A stretch of DNA of 64,000 nucleotides. Source: Allobosea sp. AAP35. GTDB taxonomy: Bacteria > Pseudomonadota > Alphaproteobacteria > Rhizobiales > Beijerinckiaceae. The position numbers were made by a program, and so were the translations under genes. This document shows, piece by piece, positions 27,085 through 33,966 of the stretch; position 1 is the stretch's first letter, and every line of letters begins with the position of its first letter. The stretch is taken from the NCBI RefSeq assembly GCF_001295925.1, contig NZ_LJHQ01000010.1, positions 62,001-126,000 on the forward strand, written 5' to 3'. The notes beneath the pieces are model-generated. The model made no database searches. It was not told the origin of the DNA and saw only the letters and a list, made by a program, of their open reading frames with translations.

Positions 27085-28056
27085 TCAGGGAAAGAGGTCG
27101 GCCGTCATCCTGCCCGTCTTCACCAGCCACAGGAAGCCTGTCAGCGTCACCATCGAGACGATGGTGCCCACGAGGATGCAGGCCGAGGCGCGCTCAACGC
27201 CGACCTTGTACTGCGTCGAGATCACGAAGATATTCAGGGCCGGCGGCAGAGCCGCCATGATCACGCCGGTGAAGATCCAGATATCGGGAAAGTTGCCGAT
27301 CACTGACAGCAGCACCCAGACCAGCAGCGGATGCAGCACGAGCTTGATCGCCACCAGCACGGGCACTTCGACTGGCAGTGCCTTCATCGGCCGCAGCGCC
27401 ACCGTGACGCCGAGCAGGAAGAGTGCGCAGGGCGCAGCCGCCTGCGAGAGCCACAACGTCATCTTGTCGAGCGCGGATGGCAGTTCGAAACGGGTCGCGG
27501 CGGCGAGCACGCCGAGCAGGGTCGCGACATTGAAGGGGTGGGTCGCCACCTGCCAGATCACGCGGCGCGCCGTGTCGAGCGGGCTCCTCTTCTCGACGCC
27601 GGCCAGCGCCATCAGGAAGGGGATGATCGAGAACAGCAGCAGGCTGTCGAAGACGAAGATCAGCACCAGCGGCGCGCTCGCCGCCGGCCCCAACGCCGCC
27701 AGCAGCAAAGGCGGCCCCATATAGCCGATATTGGAATAGGACCCGGCGACACCCTGCATCACCGCCTGCGGCAGCTCGCCCCGCGTCGCCTTCCAGCCCA
27801 CCGCCAGCGACAGGGCAAAGGCCAGGAAGGTCGAGAGCGTCGTCGCCAGGATGAAGCGACCGTTGGCGAGCTCGGTCACCGGCTTGTCGGCGATCAGCCG
27901 GTAGAACAGCGGCGGCAGCGCGACATAGATCAGGAAGAACTGCAGCCAGATCAGCCCCGATTCCGGCAGCTTGCTGCGTCGCCCGATGACGAAGCCCAGC
28001 AGGATCAGCCCGAAGAAGGGGGCGACGAGATTGGCGATGTTGGCAAGATCGGCCAT
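27085..28056 (-). CDS. AEC-family transporter (auxin efflux carrier / MdcF type)
   Basis: A 323-residue inner-membrane protein with about ten hydrophobic segments, opening NLVAPFFGLILLGFVIGRRSKLPESG, the AEC family start. Later segments include YSNIGYMGPPLLLAALGPAAS, a hallmark with the central N-x-G-x-MGPP-type bend, and NVATLLGVLAAATRFELPSALD. Bacterial members such as MdcF carry malonate or related dicarboxylates. The gene precedes the racemase-like gene by 26 nt on the same strand and faces a CoA-ester lyase across a 270-bp gap that holds a palindromic site, so uptake or efflux of an organic acid that is later CoA-activated is a fair guess. Confidence 0.92.
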   Translation of the reverse strand: MADLANIANLVAPFFGLILLGFVIGRRSKLPESGLIWLQFFLIYVALPPLFYRLIADKPVTELANGRFILATTLSTFLAFALSLAVGWKATRGELPQAVMQGVAGSYSNIGYMGPPLLLAALGPAASAPLVLIFVFDSLLLFSIIPFLMALAGVEKRSPLDTARRVIWQVATHPFNVATLLGVLAAATRFELPSALDKMTLWLSQAAAPCALFLLGVTVALRPMKALPVEVPVLVAIKLVLHPLLVWVLLSVIGNFPDIWIFTGVIMAALPPALNIFVISTQYKVGVERASACILVGTIVSMVTLTGFLWLVKTGRMTADLFP

Positions 28057-28194
28057 GCGGGCGAAGAATCCCTGCGGGGGCGCCGACCCTGAGCCGGATC
28101 AGGCGGACTACGGGCTGTTTAGCCGGTGAGACAGGCCGCGCAAGGCGCAAGCGCGCGGGGGCGGCCGGCAGAAAGCAAGTGCGCGGAACCGATA

Positions 28195-28227
28195 CCTAGG
28201 AATTTATGGCTAGAATTTTATCCTAGG
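28195..28227. promoter_or_regulatory. AT-rich palindromic operator candidate between AEC carrier and CoA-ester lyase
   Basis: A local AT-rich island in GC-rich surroundings. Arms CCTAGGA (28195-28201) and TCCTAGG (28221-28227) are a perfect 7-bp inverted repeat. Between them two near-direct repeats, TAGGAATTTAT and TAGAATTTTAT, repeat the same face. The layout suits a dimeric repressor controlling one or both divergent genes. No regulator gene is adjacent. Function is inferred from structure and position only. Confidence 0.5.
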
Positions 28228-28326
28228 CTTTCTGTCCTCATCCCGGTGTTCCCTGCCGCCCAATGGACGATGGACGCCGCCGCCCCGCTCCGTCACATTC
28301 GCTGCGCTGCAGCAGGGGACGCCCGC

Positions 28327-29376
28327 ATGACCACCAAGACGCCGCGTCAGTTCTTCCGCCCGCTCGCGATCGGCGCGCCGGAGCCTTTTCGCGAGCTGCC
28401 GCTGAAGCTCGAGCGCATGATCCATTTCGTGCCGCCGCATCTGGAGAAGGTCCGCGCCAAGGTCGGCGAGCTGGCGCCCACCGTCGACATCGTGCTCGGC
28501 AATCTCGAGGATGCGATTCCCGTCGAGGCCAAGCAGGCGGCGCGCGACGGCTTCATCGCCATGGGCAAGGCCGTCGATTTCGGCGAGACCGGGCTGTGGA
28601 CGCGGGTCAATGCGCTGAACTCGCCCTGGTTCCTCGACGACATCACCGCGATCATGGCCGAGATCGGCGGCAAGCTAGACGTGGTGATGGTGCCCAAGGT
28701 CGAGGGCCCCTGGGACATCCATTATGTCGACCAGTTGCTGGCGCAGTTCGAGGCGCGGCATCAATTGCCCAAGCCGATCATGATCCACGCCATCCTGGAG
28801 ACAGCCGAGGGCGTGAAGAATGTCGAGACGATCGCCACCGCCTCGCCCCGCATGCAAGGCATGAGCCTGGGGCCGGCCGATCTCGCCGCCTCGCGCGCGA
28901 TGAAGACCACGCGGGTCGGCGGCGGCCACCCCGACTACAAGGTGATCGCCGACCCCTCCCCCGATGGCGGCACACGCGCCGTCGCCCAGCAAGATCTCTG
29001 GCACTACACCCTGGCCAAGATGGTCGATGCCTGCGCCGCAGCCGGCATCAAGCCGTTCTACGGGCCGTTCGGGGATTTCTCGGACACAGACGCCTGCGAG
29101 GCGCAGTTCCGCAACGCCTTCCTGCTCGGCTGCGCCGGAGCCTGGACGCTGCACCCCTCGCAGATCGCCATCGCCAAGCGCGTCTTCAGCCCCGACCCCG
29201 CCGAGGTCGCCTTTGCGCAGCGCATCATCGCGGCGATGCCCGACGGCTCGGGCGCGGTGATGATCGACGGCAAGATGCAGGACGACGCGACCTGGAAACA
29301 GGCCAGGGTCATCGTCGATCTGGCGCGCCAGGTCGCCGGACGCGACCCGGATTTGGCGCAACGCTACGGGATGTGA
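28327..29376 (+). CDS. HpcH/HpaI-CitE-family CoA-ester lyase
   Basis: A 349-residue TIM-barrel lyase of the citrate lyase beta / malyl-CoA lyase family. [20 protein letters not shown] holds the metal-binding acidic pair equivalent to the DLEDAV motif, [16 protein letters not shown] the Lys-Val-Glu strand, and [19 protein letters not shown] the second metal Glu. The end of the protein contains [20 protein letters not shown], the usual closing motif. These enzymes cleave malyl-, methylmalyl- or citramalyl-CoA into acetyl-CoA or propionyl-CoA plus an oxo acid; which one is used here is unknown. It is divergent from the AEC carrier and racemase-like genes. ATG at 28327 gives [16 protein letters not shown]. 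Confidence 0.9.
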   Translation: MTTKTPRQFFRPLAIGAPEPFRELPLKLERMIHFVPPHLEKVRAKVGELAPTVDIVLGNLEDAIPVEAKQAARDGFIAMGKAVDFGETGLWTRVNALNSPWFLDDITAIMAEIGGKLDVVMVPKVEGPWDIHYVDQLLAQFEARHQLPKPIMIHAILETAEGVKNVETIATASPRMQGMSLGPADLAASRAMKTTRVGGGHPDYKVIADPSPDGGTRAVAQQDLWHYTLAKMVDACAAAGIKPFYGPFGDFSDTDACEAQFRNAFLLGCAGAWTLHPSQIAIAKRVFSPDPAEVAFAQRIIAAMPDGSGAVMIDGKMQDDATWKQARVIVDLARQVAGRDPDLAQRYGM

Positions 29377-29424
29377 TCAGGCGACGCATCCAGGTGGTTG
29401 ATTTTGACGTATTTGCGACGCAAT

Positions 29425-29494
29425 CCTCCCGCAAGCGCGGGGCTTGCGCCCCACGTCCGCCTCCCGCAACCGCGGGGCCTCGCCCCGCATCCCG
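29425..29494. repeat. Two imperfect 35-bp tandem repeats, each a hairpin, upstream of hspQ
   Basis: Copy 1 at 29425-29459 and copy 2 at 29460-29494 both begin CCTCCCGCAA and share CGCGGGGC. Copy 2 has a perfect 7-bp stem GCGGGGC-CTC-GCCCCGC; copy 1 has a shorter one. They occupy the gap between the lyase stop and the hspQ start and would lie in the hspQ leader. They could end the upstream transcript or be dispersed repeats. Confidence 0.65.
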
Positions 29495-29527
29495 CGTTTT
29501 GTCTTCACGTCACGGACCCGTCTCTCC

Positions 29528-29857
29528 ATGGAAGCACGTTCCGCCAAGTTCAGGATCGGACAGGTGGTCAAGCACCGGGTCTACCCATTCCGGGGGGTGA
29601 TCTTCGACGTCGATCCGGTGTTCTCGAACACCGAGGAATGGTGGCTGGCGATCCCCGAGCATCTGCGCCCGTCGAAGGACCAGCCCTTCTACCATCTCTT
29701 CGCCGAGAACGAGGAGACGGAGTATGTCGCCTATGTCTCGGAGCAGAACCTCGTGATCGACGACACCGGCCGGCCGGTACGCCATCCCCAGGCGAAGGAG
29801 TTCTTCCGCCGCGACCGCAAGGGCCGCTACCAGATTGACCGCACCGGCCTGAACTGA
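29528..29857 (+). CDS. hspQ: Heat shock protein HspQ (hemimethylated-DNA-binding YccV family)
   Basis: A 109-residue protein of the YccV-like SH3-fold family. In E. coli HspQ is a specificity-enhancing factor for the Lon protease and was first described as binding hemimethylated DNA. The defining stretch runs KFRIGQVVKHRVYPFRGVIF, then DVDPVFSNTEEWWLAI, FYHLFAENEE and YVAYVSEQNLV. Length is normal for alphaproteobacteria. The ATG at 29528 was chosen; an open frame upstream to 29444 covers the hairpin repeats and is not protein-like. A hairpin terminator follows 28 nt beyond the stop. Confidence 0.95.
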   Translation: MEARSAKFRIGQVVKHRVYPFRGVIFDVDPVFSNTEEWWLAIPEHLRPSKDQPFYHLFAENEETEYVAYVSEQNLVIDDTGRPVRHPQAKEFFRRDRKGRYQIDRTGLN

Positions 29858-29881
29858 AGGCGAAACGCCGGGCCGTAAACG

Positions 29882-29913
29882 AAAAGGCCGCCCCTTGCCG
29901 GGCGGCCTGAACT
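29882..29913. terminator. Bidirectional intrinsic terminator between hspQ and the IalB-family gene
   Basis: A perfect 9-bp stem AGGCCGCCC (29885-29893) and GGGCGGCCT (29900-29908) with a 6-nt loop, flanked by AAA on the left and an AT-rich run (GAACTTTA) on the right. It lies exactly between two convergent genes, as expected for a shared terminator. Confidence 0.8.
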
Positions 29914-29940
29914 TTATGACACGACGTGTCGAGACTGCGA

Positions 29941-30723
29941 TCAGGGCTTGGGCGGCACGGCCGGCGCGACACCCGGAGCCGGCGCGGCGCCGGGAACCGC
30001 AGGCGCGCCCGGCGCCGCATTGGCACCGCCGGCGCCCAGGCGCTGGCGCAGTTCTTCCTGGCGCTTGGCCAGTTCGTCCTGCAACTGCTTCTGCTGATCT
30101 TCCAGCACCTTGGGATCGATCGCTGCGCCGTCGAAGCCCTTGGCAAAATCGGTCAGCGGGATCGAGAAGGAGACCTCGCGCGCGCCCTGATTCTGGACGC
30201 TGACGCTGAGGGTATTGCCCTTCTTCAGCGCGGCGATGAAATCGTCCTTGACCTGCGCCTCGGCGAAGCAGCCATTGGGGAAGCAGATCGCGAAACGACC
30301 CGGCGTCGGCTGCGCGGTATCGACGCCGAAGCGGATGCCCGGCTGCAGCAGGAGGCCCAGCGGCATGAGGAAGCGCACGATCTTGTTGACGTCGCCCTTG
30401 ACGTCATAGATCGCCACCGCCAGCACCGGTTGGCCCTGATCCGAGACGAAATCGCGCGTCGTGTAGCAAATTTCCTTCTTGGCGGCCTCGTCCTTGCCGC
30501 AGACCTTGGTCCACGAGGTCTGAGACGGCTCGGGCTTGACCTGAACCACGGTGGGGCCGGTGCCGGCCTGGCCTGCGGGGGGCTGGGCCGGCTGCGCCGG
30601 CTGCGCGGCGCGCGGTGCGGTGCGGGGCTGCGCCTGGGCGAAGGCCGCCAGCGGAGCCAGGCCGATCGCGGCGCTCAGGGCGATGCTCAAGGCGCGCGTG
30701 GACGGGCGAAACGATGCGGACAT
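29941..30723 (-). CDS. Invasion-associated locus B (IalB) family protein
   Basis: A 260-residue exported protein. Signal peptide to about 30 (IGLAPLAAFAQ), then a Pro/Ala/Gln-rich linker, then the IalB domain at about 65-205 with four conserved cysteines (WTKVCGKDEAAKKEICYTT and FAICFPNGCFAEA), likely two disulfides. A coiled region rich in Gln, Glu and Lys (LEDQQKQLQDELAKRQEELRQ) and a Pro/Ala/Gly tail close it. In Bartonella IalB aids entry to erythrocytes; in free-living relatives the family is common and its role is not known, so the name should not be read as virulence. Convergent with hspQ. Confidence 0.92.
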   Translation of the reverse strand: MSASFRPSTRALSIALSAAIGLAPLAAFAQAQPRTAPRAAQPAQPAQPPAGQAGTGPTVVQVKPEPSQTSWTKVCGKDEAAKKEICYTTRDFVSDQGQPVLAVAIYDVKGDVNKIVRFLMPLGLLLQPGIRFGVDTAQPTPGRFAICFPNGCFAEAQVKDDFIAALKKGNTLSVSVQNQGAREVSFSIPLTDFAKGFDGAAIDPKVLEDQQKQLQDELAKRQEELRQRLGAGGANAAPGAPAVPGAAPAPGVAPAVPPKP

Positions 30724-30962
30724 GTAGCTTTCCTCAATCAGGCGAATTCGGGATCACGACTTCGCAAGCCGCGCGCGTCACCAGCGAGAGCCCCATCGCA
30801 TATCAGCGCCGGCCATCGCAAGCCGTGCACATCAGGGGCGATTGAGGCCTTAGGATGACACCTTGGCTCGCCTTTAACGGGTTCGGCCACAGGATTCCAG
30901 CCCGAATAGCCGCGCGAGGTTGCTCCGGCGTGTTATTCTACGACCAGGAATCAGGTTGAACG

Positions 30963-32831
30963 ATGCAAATGCTGCGGACGGCCGGAGCGGTTTTTCGCCC
31001 CGCGATCAGACGAATCTTCGCCATGCTGGCGCTCATCATCGTCATGGGCGCGCCTTCGCTTGCCGAATCGCTGGCACCGCGCGCGCCCGTTGTCGATCAC
31101 GCCATCGCGATGCATGGCGAGCCGGCGCTGCCGCGCGGTTTTCCGCACCTGCCCTATGCCGATCCGGCGGCGCCGAAGGGCGGGCGCATCGTCTTCGGCC
31201 AGCAGGGCACCTTCGACAGTCTCAACCCGCTGGTCGTGCTGGGCGTCGCGCCCGATGCCGTGCCGCGCTATGTCCAGCAGAGCCTGCTGTTCCGCTCGGC
31301 GGATGAGCCCTTCACGGCCTATGGGCTGCTGGCCTCCCGCGTCGAACTGAACGAGGAGCGCACGAAGCTCGCCTTCGAGATCGACGATCGCGCGACTTTT
31401 TCCGACGGCCAGCCCGTGACGGCGCAGGACGTGCTGTTCACCTTCGAGATGCTGAAGACCAAGGGCAAGCCGTTCCATCGATCGAGCCTTGGACGGGTCA
31501 CCAAGGCTCAGGCGCCCTCCCCGCGCCGGGTCGAGTTCGAGCTCGGCGACGGCTCAAACCGCGAATTGCCGCTGGTGATCGGAGCCATGCCGATCTTCGC
31601 CAAACACGCCACCAATGCCGAGACCTTCGGCGAGACCAGCTTCAAGGCGGCATTGGGCTCGGGCCCCTATGTCGTGTCCGACATCGTGCCGGGCGCGACC
31701 ATCACGCTGAAGCGCCGCAAGGATTTCTGGGCCGAGGACCACCCGCTGACGCGCGGGCTCTTCAATGCCGACGAGATCCGCTACGATTTCTACCGCGACG
31801 CCAACGCCCTGTTCGAGGCCTTCAAGGCGGGGCTCTACGATGTGCGGCTCGAGGGCGACCCGACCCGCTGGATGACGGGCTACGACGTGCCGGCCGTGCG
31901 CGACGGGCGGATCATTCGCCAGACGCTGCACTTCGACACGCCCAAGGGCATGACCGGCCTCGTCTTCAACACGCGCCGCCCGTTCTTCGCCGATGTGCGG
32001 GTGCGCGAGGCGCTGGGCATCCTGTTCGATTTCGAATGGGTCAACCGCAACCTGTTCCACGGCGTCTATCGCCGGGCCGGCAGCTTCTTCTCCGATTCCG
32101 AGCTGTCTGCGCTAGGGCTGCCGGCCGATCCGCGCGAGCAGGCCTTGCTGGCGGCTTTCCCGGGCGCCGTGCGGCCCGATATCCTGGCGGGCACCTGGTC
32201 GCCCTCGGCGACCGACGGCTCGGGCCGCGACCGCGAGCAGGCGCGGCGCGCGCTCGATCTGCTCAACAAGGCCGGTTACGGCATGGTCGATGGCGTCCTG
32301 CGCAGCATGAAGGGCGGCGACGCGCTCTCCTTCGAGATCATGGTCACCAACCGGCCGCAGGAGCGGCTGGCGCTGAACTATGCGCAGTCGCTTGGGCGTC
32401 TGGGCATCACCGTCACGGTGCGGCTGATCGACGATGTGCAGTATTGGCGCCGGCTCTCGGCCTTCGATTTCGACATGATCCAGTGGACCTGGCCGGCCTC
32501 CGCCTCGCCGGGCAACGAGCAGATCGGGCGCTGGGGCTCGGCCAATGCGAAGCGCCAGGGGGCGTTGAACTATGCAGGCGTGGCCTCGCCCGCCGTCGAT
32601 GCAACTCTGACGGCGTTGCTAGGCGCGCGCGAGCGCGACGATTTCGTCGCGGCGGCGCGCACGCTCGACCGGCTGCTGCTCTCGGGCTTCTATGTCGTGC
32701 CCCTCTACTATCTCCCCGACACCTGGCTGGCCCATGGCCGCGACATCGTCCTGCCGGCCCGCAAGCCTTCCTATTTCTTCTCCACCGAAGTGCTGGCACG
32801 CCTCCCGGCGGCGCCTGCGCCCGCGAACTGA
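30963..32831 (+). CDS. Family 5 extracellular solute-binding protein, YejA-like
   Basis: A 622-residue periplasmic binding protein of a peptide-type ABC importer. A signal peptide ends near GAPSLAESLA at about residue 38. The YejA-type opening follows: HAIAMHGEPALPRGFPHLPY then APKGGRIVFGQQGTFDSLNP. The central binding lobe includes FSDGQPVTAQDVLFTFEMLK and YVVSDIVPGATITLKRRKDFW, and the C-lobe the DVRVREALGILFDFEWVNRN hinge. Relatives bind oligopeptides or microcin-type peptides. The permease and ATPase genes are not in this window; instead a synthetase-like gene follows after 12 nt. Confidence 0.93.
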   Translation: MQMLRTAGAVFRPAIRRIFAMLALIIVMGAPSLAESLAPRAPVVDHAIAMHGEPALPRGFPHLPYADPAAPKGGRIVFGQQGTFDSLNPLVVLGVAPDAVPRYVQQSLLFRSADEPFTAYGLLASRVELNEERTKLAFEIDDRATFSDGQPVTAQDVLFTFEMLKTKGKPFHRSSLGRVTKAQAPSPRRVEFELGDGSNRELPLVIGAMPIFAKHATNAETFGETSFKAALGSGPYVVSDIVPGATITLKRRKDFWAEDHPLTRGLFNADEIRYDFYRDANALFEAFKAGLYDVRLEGDPTRWMTGYDVPAVRDGRIIRQTLHFDTPKGMTGLVFNTRRPFFADVRVREALGILFDFEWVNRNLFHGVYRRAGSFFSDSELSALGLPADPREQALLAAFPGAVRPDILAGTWSPSATDGSGRDREQARRALDLLNKAGYGMVDGVLRSMKGGDALSFEIMVTNRPQERLALNYAQSLGRLGITVTVRLIDDVQYWRRLSAFDFDMIQWTWPASASPGNEQIGRWGSANAKRQGALNYAGVASPAVDATLTALLGARERDDFVAAARTLDRLLLSGFYVVPLYYLPDTWLAHGRDIVLPARKPSYFFSTEVLARLPAAPAPAN

Positions 32832-32843
32832 AAGACGATATCG

Positions 32844-33860
32844 ATGCGGGCCGACCAGGACGAAGCCGCCGCCCTGCTCGATGGCCTGAATTTCGATACG
32901 CTGCTGAAGGCGCTGACGGTCGGCCGCGGCTATGAGCCGGCCCTGCGCGACCCGCCGGGACGGCAGGGCTGGAGCGATACGGTCCCGAATTCGCTGAGCT
33001 TCGGGCAGCTCGAGATCAAGGTCGACCAACTCGCGAGGCTGCTCGCGATCAACCGGGCACAGCCCGCTGCGCGCGTCGCGATCCTCGCTCCGCTCGGCCC
33101 CGAGGCGATCGTTTCGGTCCTGGCCTGCCTGCGCGCCGGGCTGTCCCCAATGCTGCTGCCGCTGCATGGCAACGAACTCGAATTGCTGCGGCTGATCGAG
33201 GCCGCCGACGCCGTGATGGCAATTGGAGTGGGCCGGGTCGGTGCGATGCGGCCGCTGCTGATGCTGCGCGAGCTCGCGGTTCGGGCCTTCGGGACGCGCT
33301 TCGTCGGCGGTTTCGGCGCTCAGGTCCCCGACGGGATCGCACCGCTCGACACGCTGATGGCGAGCGCGTCGCTGCATCCGCTGCCGGAGGTCGCGGAGCG
33401 GGCAGCGCTGCAGGTCGTCGACGCGGTGTCGCTCGCCGGTCCGCTCGCGGTCTCCGAGCGCGACCTGCTCGGCAAGGCGCTGGATATCTCGCGGCTGCTG
33501 AAGCCGATGGCCTCATCCCGGATCGTCACCACGCTCGTCGGCGGCGATCTCGCGGCGCTGGCGAGTGGCCCTGCCATGGCGCTGCTCACCGGCGTTGAAC
33601 TCCTGCCGCTGGGTCTGTTCAGCCTCGGCGATCTGCAGGCCTGCCTGGAAGGCGGCCGCAACGTCCATCTGGTGCTGCCGGGCGCGATGGAGCCGGCGCT
33701 GGCGCATTCGCGACTGGCGGCCCATCCAGCGCTGGCGAGCCTGGTCTTCGTGCATCGCCCGACCGGGAGCCGCGCCCTGCCGGCGGTGGACCGGGCCGAC
33801 ATCGCGATCGTCGACATCGATGTGATGAGCGCCGCCGAGATCGCCGTCAGCCGGCGCTGA
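32844..33860 (+). CDS. Shortened acyl-CoA-synthetase (ANL)-like protein lacking the ATP-binding motifs
   Basis: A 338-residue protein resembling the first part of AMP-forming acyl-CoA synthetases: SLSFGQLEIKVDQLARLLA then ARVAILAPLGPEAIVSVLA and LACLRAGLSPMLLPLH copy the usual substrate-lobe strand order. The adenylation motifs that define active enzymes are missing: no TSGTTGxPKG P-loop, no YGxTE, and no GxxxxTGD hinge or C-terminal Lys domain. Length is about two thirds of normal. Thus it is probably not a synthetase; a binding or regulatory role is possible. It begins 12 nt after the YejA-like gene, so the two are probably coexpressed. The frame is intact and GC use is normal, so it does not look like a recent pseudogene. 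Confidence 0.7.
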   Translation: MRADQDEAAALLDGLNFDTLLKALTVGRGYEPALRDPPGRQGWSDTVPNSLSFGQLEIKVDQLARLLAINRAQPAARVAILAPLGPEAIVSVLACLRAGLSPMLLPLHGNELELLRLIEAADAVMAIGVGRVGAMRPLLMLRELAVRAFGTRFVGGFGAQVPDGIAPLDTLMASASLHPLPEVAERAALQVVDAVSLAGPLAVSERDLLGKALDISRLLKPMASSRIVTTLVGGDLAALASGPAMALLTGVELLPLGLFSLGDLQACLEGGRNVHLVLPGAMEPALAHSRLAAHPALASLVFVHRPTGSRALPAVDRADIAIVDIDVMSAAEIAVSRR

Positions 33861-33878
33861 GGGACAGGCGCGCCCTCA

Positions 33879-33958
33879 GTCATTGCGAGCGCAGCGAAGC
33901 AATCCAGGGGGACGTAGCGCTCAACAAGTCTAGATTGCTTCGCTGCGCTCGCAATGAC
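33879..33958. repeat. Long perfect palindromic intergenic element
   Basis: Left arm at 33879-33904, beginning GTCATTGCGAGCGCAGCG, and right arm at 33933-33958 are a perfect 26-bp inverted repeat around a 28-nt centre. It lies between two convergent genes. The core (TTGCGAGCGCAGCGAAGCAA) is, from memory, a widespread palindrome in Rhizobiales intergenic DNA. Confidence 0.85.
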
Positions 33959-33966
33959 GGTGGATA

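Noticed and set aside
30920..30939. TTGCTC and TATTCT as a promoter for the YejA-like gene
   Set aside because: Only 8 nt apart, too close for a sigma-70 promoter.
32844..33860. Pseudogene call for the synthetase-like gene
   Set aside because: The frame is uninterrupted over 338 codons, codon use matches neighbours, and the stop is not followed by the missing synthetase part in any frame.
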